This document shows, piece by piece, positions 17,835 through 26,243 of a DNA stretch of 64,000 nucleotides. Every line of letters begins with the position of its first letter. Within the stretch, counting starts at the first letter, position 1. The translations under genes were made by a program, and so were the position numbers. The notes beneath the pieces were generated by a model. That model was not told where the DNA came from. It was given only the letters and a program-made list of their open reading frames with translations, and did not search any database. The stretch lies in assembly GCA_029564595.1 (NCBI GenBank), contig JAKQPS010000081.1, positions 1 through 64,000 on the forward strand. Direction: 5' to 3'. Origin of the DNA: a bacterium. GTDB lineage: Bacteria > UBP15 > UBA6099.

Positions 17835-20081
17835 TTATCGGTCGCTTTTTTCTTTTCCAAAAACATAAAAACCAGCGCATGCCACCGCTGCCGGGCATGC
17901 CTCGCATTCAGTTTTTTTCTTCCTGCGCTGGTCAAGATATTTTCCCAAATTCATCGGCGGGCTGTCCGCAAAAACCATGTCTCTTGAGAACTTCCCGGTT
18001 TCCGGCTCCGTTTCTCCCAAAACATCCCGCGCGATACAATGCGCAAGGTTGATAACTCGAACTTTGAAACGTCCCTTGCGGGCAATGATCGGAGCCGCGA
18101 CGACTTCGGCAAGTTTCCGGGCGTCATATCTATCAAAACCCATCGCGTTTCCGTGCGGGGTTATAAACTGAGCGTTTACGGCCCCGACCCCCAGCGACTC
18201 GAAGAAGGCCAGCATCTCGTCGAAGAAAGGAGCGTTCCATTCGGTGATAGTGGTGTTTATTGAAAACTCCACTCTCTTCGGCTTCAGTTCGACTATGTGT
18301 TTTATTCCGGCCACTGTCTCGTCGAAACTGCCCGCCCTCCTAGTGTGGATTTCATGAAGCTCCGCAGTGTGGCCGTGAATGGAAACAAGAACGCTGGTCA
18401 GTCCGCTGAGAAGGAAGCGGGACGCGGCGCCTCTGTCCGCAAGCTTCCTAGCGTTGGTGGTGACATTGATGTTTTCATATCCAAGCTCGCTCGCCGCCGC
18501 CACAAGAGCCATGAAAGCCGGATGCGCCGTCGGCTCGCCGCCGTCGAAATCCACAGACCGCGCTCCTCGTCTTCGGTACTCCTTTAGATATTCCACAATC
18601 CTCGCCGTGTCGCCATGCGCCCTCTTTCTGTCTCCCACAGCGCAGAACACGCAGTCGTTCGAGCATTCGTATGTCAGGTTCACTATAAGCTTGTCTAGTT
18701 GCGTATCCGCGAGTCTTTTTCTGAAACAAAACATCATTTCCTTGAGTCGCTCCGCAGGGAACTCCGGCCTGTCGAACGAAGGCTCGCCAGTGAAATGGGA
18801 ATACAACAAGCCGGGATTGAAATCTGACAGCAATCCAAGCTCCTGCGCGCGAGCGTGCATCTCCGACCCCGGAACCGGAGTCGCATATTGAACCAGAGGA
18901 GCGGCCCCGTGCCGCTCCTTCATCGCCATCGCTCTCTCCAGAGTTAGATTAGCCTCTTGGGGAGTCTCAAAAGGAAATCCAATCACATAATGGACCTCCG
19001 ACGCGACGCCCTCCTCGGACATCATTTCAAGCGCTTTTTCCGAATCCCTCAGGGAAAGCCTTTTGCCTATCTTCTCAAGCGTTTTTTCGCATCCGCTTTC
19101 CTCGCTGATTTTTACCCTGCCCGCTATCTTTTTTAGAATTTTGAGATGTTCTCTGGTGACGCAGTCGGCCCTCAGGCCATTGGGAAAATCGCATTTCAGA
19201 TTCAGAGATTCCACGATCTCCAAAACTTTCTGGAACCTATCCTTGTCTAGGTTGGGGGCGCTTTCGAGAAACACGATTTTCTGCGCTCCGAAAGAGTCGG
19301 CATAAGCCTTGAGCGTCCTTTGAACATTCTCAGGGGAAGCGGCCCTCAAAACATGCTTTTTCTGTCCGGGGTTTGACGCGCAAAAAACGCACCCGAAAGG
19401 ACATCCTCTAGTTGTCGCCACAGGCAGAGAACGCAGATAAGGAACTCCCCCTCCTGAACTAAAAACCTTCTCGTAACGCTCTTGGAAAAGGTAATAATCC
19501 TCTAACGATACCAAGTCCCACGCAGGGATTGGAAGTTTGTCCGGAACGACATCGGCCGCGTCGCATTCGAGAGCTGCGCCCGAATTCCTGCGACATCCGG
19601 CCGCCACCCCCGCAATCATCGCTTCCGTCTCATATTTCACCACTGTGTCGATTTCAGGATAGCTGCGCATCAGATCTTTTCCGTCATATTCGATATAATG
19701 CATGCCAGAAAAATAACAGTCCGCAGCGATAAGACAGGCGTCGGGCCACGCGGCCCTCGCCGCCTCGAACACATACGCGCAATGCGCGTTCGCCACGTGC
19801 GGAGACAGAAAAGGCGACACTGCAACGACAACCGTCTCTGCGGCGAACTCCCCGAACCTCTCCGTCAAGTTTTCCATCGGCGCGCCGAGGCTCGCGAAAT
19901 CTTTCTCTTTCACCGCTACAGACGATTTCTCGCAGAATGCGTCCGCCACAGACACATCCATACCCGCCTCCCTTAAAACGGCGGCGTTCGAAACCGCGCC
20001 CAGCGTCAGGTATTGCGGGTAATCGATATAAACCGGCCCAAGCCGCAACGGAGGATTCATCATTATCAGCTTCTTCTTCAT
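17835..20081 (-). CDS. Fusion of B12-type radical SAM and second radical SAM domain
   Basis: Two complete radical SAM enzymes in one 748-residue chain. Residues 1-180 are the cobalamin-binding-type domain (TLGAVSNAAVLREAGMDV). The first radical SAM core carries C227, C231 and C234 (TTRGCPFGCVFC). The second core begins near residue 463 with C473, C477 and C480 (YECSNDCVFC), GGEP at 514-517 and SIHG...LHEI...GSFDETVAGI, matching the MoaA-like paralogues nearby. It ends with CEACPAAVACAG (CX2CX5C). No frameshift or stop separates the halves. The fusion implies two sequential radical reactions on one substrate or within one pathway; this is inference. It heads a minus-strand operon with a third radical SAM gene and a methyltransferase. 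Confidence 0.9.
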   Translation of the reverse strand: MKKKLIMMNPPLRLGPVYIDYPQYLTLGAVSNAAVLREAGMDVSVADAFCEKSSVAVKEKDFASLGAPMENLTERFGEFAAETVVVAVSPFLSPHVANAHCAYVFEAARAAWPDACLIAADCYFSGMHYIEYDGKDLMRSYPEIDTVVKYETEAMIAGVAAGCRRNSGAALECDAADVVPDKLPIPAWDLVSLEDYYLFQERYEKVFSSGGGVPYLRSLPVATTRGCPFGCVFCASNPGQKKHVLRAASPENVQRTLKAYADSFGAQKIVFLESAPNLDKDRFQKVLEIVESLNLKCDFPNGLRADCVTREHLKILKKIAGRVKISEESGCEKTLEKIGKRLSLRDSEKALEMMSEEGVASEVHYVIGFPFETPQEANLTLERAMAMKERHGAAPLVQYATPVPGSEMHARAQELGLLSDFNPGLLYSHFTGEPSFDRPEFPAERLKEMMFCFRKRLADTQLDKLIVNLTYECSNDCVFCAVGDRKRAHGDTARIVEYLKEYRRRGARSVDFDGGEPTAHPAFMALVAAASELGYENINVTTNARKLADRGAASRFLLSGLTSVLVSIHGHTAELHEIHTRRAGSFDETVAGIKHIVELKPKRVEFSINTTITEWNAPFFDEMLAFFESLGVGAVNAQFITPHGNAMGFDRYDARKLAEVVAAPIIARKGRFKVRVINLAHCIARDVLGETEPETGKFSRDMVFADSPPMNLGKYLDQRRKKKTECEACPAAVACAGFYVFGKEKSDR

Positions 20082-20117
20082 TATTTCGAAAACGCTCCCC
20101 CGCCGCTGGACTCACAT

Positions 20118-20126
20118 TGCTATAAT
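20118..20126 (+). promoter_or_regulatory. Possible extended -10 promoter for the radical SAM gene at 20204
   Basis: TGCTATAAT matches an extended -10 (TG-N-TATAAT). No good -35 is present, which extended -10 promoters tolerate. It lies in a 122-bp divergent spacer; the expected leader is about 70 nt. Confidence 0.4.
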
Positions 20127-20203
20127 CAATAATATTATGAGATGAAAATGGCAAAACAAAACAAAAATGTCACAAATACCATCTCCATCTGCCGGGGCTT
20201 GAC

Positions 20204-21694
20204 ATGAGTGGGCAAAAAAACCGTAGAACGGCATTGCTGTTGCAACCCGGCTTGGGTTACATGGATTCCTTGCGGTCCGCTCCATCCATGCCTCTGGGGT
20301 TGCTTCACGCCTCCTCCATGACGACTGATTCTTTCAGGATAATAATATTCGACCAGAGAACGTCGCGCGACTGGCGGCGGGATTTAGCTAACACAATCAA
20401 TAAAGAAAACCCCTTCGCAATAGGGGCCACAATGTTTATCGGCCCTCCGACGGCCAACGCTCTTAACATGCTTGGATTCGCTTCGAATATTTCCAACGCG
20501 CATAGATTCGTCGGAGGAGTGCTTCCTTCCATCGCCCCCGAAGCCTGTTTCAACGACGAAGAAAAAAGAATCGAATCTGTTATTTGCGGAGAGGGCGAAA
20601 GCTCTCTCGACGCGTTTCTTGAACGGGTCTCCGCTCGAGAATCGCTTGAAGGCGTTCCGGGAGTTTGTTTCGTGCGCGGCGGCGCAGTAGTCAAAAATCC
20701 TTTGCCGCCGCTCATAGATCTTGATTCGGCGCCCGAGATACCATACGAGTTGGTCCGCCCGGAAAAATATATGCCGGCATACGGCGGACGAAAAACTTTT
20801 TACATAGAAACATCGAGAGGTTGCCCCTTCAAGTGCGGCTATTGTTACAACTCCGTTTTCAATAGAGGCGCTTGGAGAGCGCAGTCGCCGCAGAGAGTCC
20901 GGGAAAGACTGATTAGAGCCAAAGACGAATTCGGCGCGAATTCTGTCTATTTCGTGGACGACAACTTTTTCGCCGACAAACAACGAGGCCTTGAAATTGC
21001 CTCTATGCTTATGGACTTGCGGATGGAATGGCAGCTTCAGGGCGTCGACATACAAAGCGTCAAAAAAATGACTTCTGAGGATCTGGCGCTGCTAAAAAAA
21101 AGCGGCCTTGTGAGAATTTCCATCGGAGTTGAATCAGGTTCCGACAGGGTGAGGCGTTTTCTCGGCAAGAGCTTTTCAAACAGCGACGTTTATGCGTCTA
21201 TCTCGAAGTTGAAGGAGTTCGGATTCATCGTCTTCTGCAGCTTCATGTGCGATATCCCGACGGAGACGGTTTCCGAACTGCGCGAATCAGTGACTATGGC
21301 TCTCAACGCCACTCGCCTGCACTCGAATCTCAGGGTGTCCCCGTTCTACAGACACGTTCCTTCGCCCGGAACAAGGATTTATCATGCGTCAGTCGAGGCC
21401 GGACGCCCGGCTCCTGAAAATATCGCTGACTGGGGATCTATTTCTTTCGACTGGGATGAAAACGCGAAGGATGATAAATTTTCCGGCGTGCCCTATCAAA
21501 GATTGCACATGGCGACGCTGTTCTGCGACCACAAAAGCAGAGAGTATTCCTCGTCAGCCGCTTTTCGTTTCTTGGCCGCGCTGTACAGGCCGATGGCAAG
21601 ATTCAGGCTCAAGAATATGTTCTTCGGCCTTATGCCGGAAGCAGTTGTTTTTGAGAGATTTCTTAAGCGCCGTTCCGCTTCTTCATCCCGTTGA
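20204..21694 (+). CDS. B12-binding-type radical SAM protein
   Basis: Radical SAM enzyme of 496 residues with an N-terminal cobalamin-binding-type region (MPLGLLHASSMTTDSFRI, FVGGVLPSIAPEACF, VICGEGESSLDAFL). The cluster ligands C207, C211 and C214 lie in ETSRGCPFKCGYC. The core has YFVDDNFFADKQRG and ISIGVESGSDRVRRFLGKS, all canonical. The C-terminus is basic (RFLKRRSASSSR). It is transcribed alone, divergent from the double radical SAM operon and convergent with the SGNH hydrolase operon whose stop lies 33 bp beyond. Substrate unknown. Confidence 0.87.
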   Translation: MSGQKNRRTALLLQPGLGYMDSLRSAPSMPLGLLHASSMTTDSFRIIIFDQRTSRDWRRDLANTINKENPFAIGATMFIGPPTANALNMLGFASNISNAHRFVGGVLPSIAPEACFNDEEKRIESVICGEGESSLDAFLERVSARESLEGVPGVCFVRGGAVVKNPLPPLIDLDSAPEIPYELVRPEKYMPAYGGRKTFYIETSRGCPFKCGYCYNSVFNRGAWRAQSPQRVRERLIRAKDEFGANSVYFVDDNFFADKQRGLEIASMLMDLRMEWQLQGVDIQSVKKMTSEDLALLKKSGLVRISIGVESGSDRVRRFLGKSFSNSDVYASISKLKEFGFIVFCSFMCDIPTETVSELRESVTMALNATRLHSNLRVSPFYRHVPSPGTRIYHASVEAGRPAPENIADWGSISFDWDENAKDDKFSGVPYQRLHMATLFCDHKSREYSSSAAFRFLAALYRPMARFRLKNMFFGLMPEAVVFERFLKRRSASSSR

Positions 21695-21727
21695 AACCGG
21701 CGCTTATTCTTCTGGCGAATATCCGGT

Positions 21728-23323
21728 CTAGGGTTTTTCTTTTTCCGCGTTGGGACAGAGGTCTTCCATTCTCTTCACAACCATCTTGGGAAACAAGTCG
21801 ACGTCAGCCGGATGCAGAAACAAGACCATTCCCTCAGAAAGCGTGATTCTGCTGAAATACGGCGCGTTGAAAGACGCCATGTCGATCATGGATTTCACGG
21901 CATTGGAGATGAAAAGCAGATACAAGCAAGGATTCTTATCGTCACAGCTATTTGATGAACGCCAGCCATCGTGGGCTAACATAATAGGTCTATCCGAATC
22001 CTGAGATGGAAGGGTTTTCAAAGCGGAATAAACCGAACTTGAATTAGTCGCGATCCTCGTTGCTCTCGGATACGTGTAAATCTCATCCCTCAAAACACTC
22101 GCTGATTCGCCGGACAGCGCCGGGTCCATCTCTACTGCTTTTTGACAAGTTTCGGTTGTTGAATAAGGGACTGGCTCTTTGTCCAATCCATCCCCGTAAT
22201 ATCCTTCTATGGGAAGTCTTGTGGCGATTGAAAGATGCTTCATCATCGCCTTGGCGGCTTTCCTGTGGGCGCGGACATTCGGATGTCTGTCTGCCGGAGT
22301 CGTCCACAATTCTTTCGCTTGCTCATCCAATATGTCCTCCGTCAAATCGAAACATTCCACTCCTGCTTTCGAAACCACATCCCGAATGTGTCTATGAGAT
22401 TTTTCAAGGGGATACTTATTCGAGTTTCCGATCAGCAGCGGAAACAATGCCACTTTGAATTCCACCCCGGCCTTTTCCGCCTCCTCTTTCATCTCCTGAA
22501 TCGCCTTGCCTAATTCCGCGACGCCTTTTTCGTTTTCAGGACTGTTGAGTTCCAGATACGCGGCAACTGCTTGCTTTGTCAGCCGGCGTCCGGTCAGAAT
22601 CATTTTCATAAGTTTGAGAACCGCCGGGCCTTCCGCTTTTATCTCCGGATTGTCGGCTGTTATCAAGTTGAAACGCTCCATGGAATTATGCTTGATTCCT
22701 TCGTATGGAGTGTCGTCGGGAACCCATGCGTATACTATGATATCGGGTTCCGACTCCATCGCCTTCTTGAACAGAAAATCCCGCGCCACGCTAATATCCG
22801 CTCCTACAACCCCGAAATTGAAGGCCCTCCATCCCTGCGGGTTTCCCAAAAGCCTGAGATAGTTGTTAATCGCGTCCGGGTACGCGAGGCCTGCCGGAAC
22901 TGATTTCCCATAGGTAAAAGAGTCGCCGATGAAAACAACATTCTTTTCCCCGCTCCCCTTGTCCGGAGTTATCGCCGTCATCCCGAAACTCCCATCGGGG
23001 TTGATATCATGTTTTACGCATCTCACAGGATTGACCGTGTCCATGTTCTCATGCCCTATATTGACGATTTTCATCATTTCGGGCGCTAGATCCTGAAAGA
23101 AAAAATCGAAATGATTATTCTCCCTCCATTCACTGCATGACAAATATTTCAGATCTCCGCTTTCCAGAACAGCCGCAAGCTCGTATCTCTTTTCTCCCGG
23201 AGATTTTTCATAAAGAAATCTTGAGGCGCGCAAATTGACGCCGTACAAAACGGATCCCGCCAAGAAAACTATAAACGCGACGTTTGAAGCAACTCTAAAA
23301 AATCTGTTATTAATCAGTTTCAT
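21728..23323 (-). CDS. Membrane-anchored SGNH/GDSL-type hydrolase
   Basis: Likely periplasmic esterase or acyl-transfer enzyme of the SGNH hydrolase superfamily. A hydrophobic N-terminal segment (VASNVAFIVFLAGSVLYGV) anchors or exports it. The nucleophile block FIGDSFTYG places Ser135; NFGVVGADI supplies the oxyanion Gly region; DRHPN at 345-349 supplies Asp345 and His347. The central layout resembles AlgX/AlgJ-type and other envelope-modifying SGNH proteins. The last 130 residues carry a PIMLAHDGWRSSNSC segment of unknown role. It overlaps the upstream GT-C-like gene by 4 bp (ATGA), so the two are translationally coupled and probably act on the same surface glycan or lipid. Confidence 0.78.
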   Translation of the reverse strand: MKLINNRFFRVASNVAFIVFLAGSVLYGVNLRASRFLYEKSPGEKRYELAAVLESGDLKYLSCSEWRENNHFDFFFQDLAPEMMKIVNIGHENMDTVNPVRCVKHDINPDGSFGMTAITPDKGSGEKNVVFIGDSFTYGKSVPAGLAYPDAINNYLRLLGNPQGWRAFNFGVVGADISVARDFLFKKAMESEPDIIVYAWVPDDTPYEGIKHNSMERFNLITADNPEIKAEGPAVLKLMKMILTGRRLTKQAVAAYLELNSPENEKGVAELGKAIQEMKEEAEKAGVEFKVALFPLLIGNSNKYPLEKSHRHIRDVVSKAGVECFDLTEDILDEQAKELWTTPADRHPNVRAHRKAAKAMMKHLSIATRLPIEGYYGDGLDKEPVPYSTTETCQKAVEMDPALSGESASVLRDEIYTYPRATRIATNSSSVYSALKTLPSQDSDRPIMLAHDGWRSSNSCDDKNPCLYLLFISNAVKSMIDMASFNAPYFSRITLSEGMVLFLHPADVDLFPKMVVKRMEDLCPNAEKEKP

Positions 23324-24918
23324 TTGTTACCAGCTTTCAGGGCGGTCTTTCTTGCTGTTTTGAACGCTTTCACATTATAGACGCCCAAATCAATCCCGCA
23401 CGGTTTCATCGGCTGAGAAACGTCTATAGGCTTAATCATTTCCAGATCAAACAAGCCGCAAACCTCGCCGGGAATCCCCTGCGCGGATATATCCACTATC
23501 ATATACACATTAGCCTCAGGCGGCATATCCCCGGCGAATGCCGCAGCCATGCCGGGCGTCATAATATTCATCCTCGTCGAGAACTGATAAGGCGCGGGGT
23601 CCTCCACTATAAGCGTTGAATTCTGCGGCAGTTCTTCGTTCATCCAGTCAATAAGACTTGTAATCTCTCTTCCATAAGCAAAGTAATCGTTGTCTGGAGA
23701 GGCATTGTCTATATGGTTGCCGTAAGACAACAAGACCGCCATAAGAATCCCGACAGCCATCGCAGGATTATTTAGTTTTGGCATACTGTCAACAACCGAC
23801 TTTACTCCAAGCCCCACTATCGCAATCAATAATATTTCCGTATTAATGAGCAGTCTTTCGACATAAGCGGGTTTGCCTGAAAAAATGCTTGCGACAACCA
23901 GATACGCCGCGCCCAATGCCAGAAAGTATAAAAACACTTTGCTATCCTTCTTCAAACCGGCCAACAATCCGATTGCGGCGAAGAGCAAAACAAAAAGAAA
24001 AAAACGCTCTCCCGACGCCGCAGATATGTAATCGGCAAGGTTGGCAACAGCCGATCCGGCTATTCCTGCCTTTGAAAAAGCCGACATCAAGTCCAAGCTC
24101 GCCGCCGCCGCTCTTGCAGAATAGGCCATCAGTCCGTTCACAATAGTTGGAAGCGTCAAAACAATCGGAAAAACAAAATTCTTCGCCACCATTCTCGGCA
24201 CAAAAAGCTCTCTCGAAAAGAGAAATATCGCTGCCGGAATCGCAACAAAAAGCAATAGGTTCTCTGCCGATATCTGAGAAGCAAACGAGGCCGCGTACAT
24301 CGAAAGAAATATCAATTCCACGTAGTGCAGCCTGAAAAACCAAAAGAGAGCCGCAATCGAGGCGACCATGAAAAAAGCAGCCGCAACATCTCCCGAACCG
24401 CAAGTCGACCAAAGCGAGTGCAGAGGGCTTAGCGCAAGAAAAAAAGCCGAAACCACCGCCGCCGACAGCCGCCCCGTCGCCCCGTATACAAGATAGAAAA
24501 CAACCACAACCGACAAGCATCCGATTATGGCGTTGGCGTAGAACATCGCGTATTGATCAATGCCGTTAACCCAGAATGACATCGACACTATCAACGGCCA
24601 TCCCGACGGAACATCGAATATGTTTATCGGGTTGAAAGCCGGGTCTATCATCCGCCGGGCGCTCTGGGCTAAATAGAAATCGTCGTTCAGCATCCCCGCG
24701 TGGTGAGGATATAGAAACACCCTAGCCACAGCCGCCGCAACTACGACTAATGCAAGCCAAGGGATGCTGTTTATAAAACCTCTTTTACTTTCTTTGCTTT
24801 TCAAGAAAGCCGCCTTTGCGGCGCAGTACACGCAAACAGCCAAGGTCAGCGCAGCAAACGGAACCTTCGCTGCGTCAGCGTAAACGTCTATAATCGATAC
24901 AAGCTCTTCGATTGCCAC
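23320..24918 (-). CDS. Polytopic membrane protein, GT-C-type glycosyltransferase-like
   Basis: Integral membrane protein with roughly eleven hydrophobic segments. The first periplasmic loop has LNDDFYLAQSARR, an acidic pair where GT-C enzymes (PMT/ArnT family) carry their catalytic Asp, and a following IFDVPSGWPLIVS typical of that fold. It would transfer a sugar from a polyprenyl phosphate donor to an acceptor on the outer side of the membrane; donor and acceptor unknown. The start is GTG at 24918, preceded by GGGAGGA at a spacing of about 9 nt. The stop overlaps the ATG of the SGNH hydrolase. The prepilin peptidase gene lies 28 bp upstream on the same strand. Confidence 0.7.
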   Translation of the reverse strand: MAIEELVSIIDVYADAAKVPFAALTLAVCVYCAAKAAFLKSKESKRGFINSIPWLALVVVAAAVARVFLYPHHAGMLNDDFYLAQSARRMIDPAFNPINIFDVPSGWPLIVSMSFWVNGIDQYAMFYANAIIGCLSVVVVFYLVYGATGRLSAAVVSAFFLALSPLHSLWSTCGSGDVAAAFFMVASIAALFWFFRLHYVELIFLSMYAASFASQISAENLLLFVAIPAAIFLFSRELFVPRMVAKNFVFPIVLTLPTIVNGLMAYSARAAAASLDLMSAFSKAGIAGSAVANLADYISAASGERFFLFVLLFAAIGLLAGLKKDSKVFLYFLALGAAYLVVASIFSGKPAYVERLLINTEILLIAIVGLGVKSVVDSMPKLNNPAMAVGILMAVLLSYGNHIDNASPDNDYFAYGREITSLIDWMNEELPQNSTLIVEDPAPYQFSTRMNIMTPGMAAAFAGDMPPEANVYMIVDISAQGIPGEVCGLFDLEMIKPIDVSQPMKPCGIDLGVYNVKAFKTARKTALKAGNK

Positions 24919-24946
24919 TTATTCGCGATCCTCCCGCCGGAATCTA

Positions 24947-26077
24947 TTATCTGAACGCCAGAAGCTTCAGATAATGCACCGAAGATATGCCGACTATCAC
25001 AGTGAATAGCGCTCCCGCAAAAATTATCGGAACAAAAGGAATCGGCTCGTAAACCACCGCCCTATCCCCGCCTTTGCCGACAACATCCCTTTTGATCGTT
25101 TCCGCTTCGGCGACGGTTATCCCTTCAGGCGCGACGCGCAGAGACGCCTTGGCGTCCGGCGAGAGCGAATTCAAAAATTCCCTCGTCGGCAGATCGCCTT
25201 CCTTTAGGCCTCCGATGTCGATAGCAATCGTCTGGGCTTTGTTTATGTAATAGTCCGACACAGACCTTATGGCCCCGTAGAAAACCATGAACTTGAGCGC
25301 GTTCAGCGACATATTCGCCAGCATCGCCACGGACTTGTCGAACGACCATCCGTTCATCAGAAAAACCGTCACTGCGAAAATCAAATACAAAATAAAATGA
25401 TTGAGGGCGCTCAAACGACTGTTCACAAATCCGCCCAAAGGCTTCATTATGAAAAACAGAGCCACGATGAACGCCTCCGGCGACAGTTTCTCCAACATCT
25501 GCGCCCTAGAGTTGATCTCTCCGGCAATCAGGTTCATTGTGAAAAACACTATCACATACGACGAAAACACTTTCAGATGCGAAGGCCATTCGGCGATCAG
25601 CTTTGCGGTTGATTTTTTCGCGTATGACACTGACCTCGTAAATGTCGCTGTAGGCAATGTCGATTTAATAAACACGACCGCAGATTTGCAAACGATATAT
25701 ATGATTCCAGCCATAAAGACATTGATAAGAAGCGTGAAGCCGGGAAAATAGCTGAAATATACATGGTTGTAGCATGAAAGCGGGATAAGCAGATTCGCCA
25801 CCACATAAGTCTTAGCGTCGCCTGCGGGCCAGACGCCCGCGCTCCTAACTAAAAATGAAACCACAAAGGCGATCGCTAAATTCAAACCCACTCTTTTCAT
25901 AACTACTAGAGTCGTCAAGTCCCCGGCCATAAGCCCCTTAGTCGCGAAAACGACATAGAAAACCAGCCCCAATGCCAAATAAACCACAATGTCTTTATTC
26001 CGGACTTTGCCTGTTTTTACGTCCGTAACGCTTGCAGTTATCAGAAATAAAAATAATAACAACAATTGAACCGTCAT
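24947..26077 (-). CDS. A24-type prepilin peptidase-like membrane protease
   Basis: Aspartyl membrane protease of family A24 (TadV/PilD/FlaK type), which cuts the leader of type IV prepilin-like proteins on the cytosolic face. The first catalytic region is TDVKTGKVRN (D19, N27) and the second is AGDAK (D87). The protein has 376 residues, longer than a minimal A24 core: an extra half with more membrane segments and a soluble loop (IDIGGLKEGDLPTREFL) before a last membrane helix. There is no N-terminal methylase zinc domain. GAGG lies about 12 nt before the ATG. No prepilin gene is visible nearby; its neighbours are glycan-type membrane enzymes and radical SAM genes. Confidence 0.72.
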   Translation of the reverse strand: MTVQLLLLFLFLITASVTDVKTGKVRNKDIVVYLALGLVFYVVFATKGLMAGDLTTLVVMKRVGLNLAIAFVVSFLVRSAGVWPAGDAKTYVVANLLIPLSCYNHVYFSYFPGFTLLINVFMAGIIYIVCKSAVVFIKSTLPTATFTRSVSYAKKSTAKLIAEWPSHLKVFSSYVIVFFTMNLIAGEINSRAQMLEKLSPEAFIVALFFIMKPLGGFVNSRLSALNHFILYLIFAVTVFLMNGWSFDKSVAMLANMSLNALKFMVFYGAIRSVSDYYINKAQTIAIDIGGLKEGDLPTREFLNSLSPDAKASLRVAPEGITVAEAETIKRDVVGKGGDRAVVYEPIPFVPIIFAGALFTVIVGISSVHYLKLLAFR

Positions 26078-26160
26078 CAGAGAATATCCTCATATCTCTC
26101 TTTGAAGCATTATACTTGTCCAATCCAAAAGGGTAAATAGTCAAACAATTGCATTTAAAA

Positions 26161-26180
26161 AGACGCTTCTTACAGCGTCT
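26161..26180. repeat. Hairpin in leader before radical SAM-methyltransferase gene
   Basis: AGACGC/GCGTCT with an 8-nt loop. On the minus strand it is followed by a short T run, giving a weak terminator shape; on the plus strand it sits in the presumed leader. Function uncertain. Confidence 0.3.
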
Positions 26181-26243
26181 CGGAAACTCATTTTTTTGAG
26201 ATTCTTCTCTTTGTGTGCCTTAGAGCCTTTAATAATTATAATT

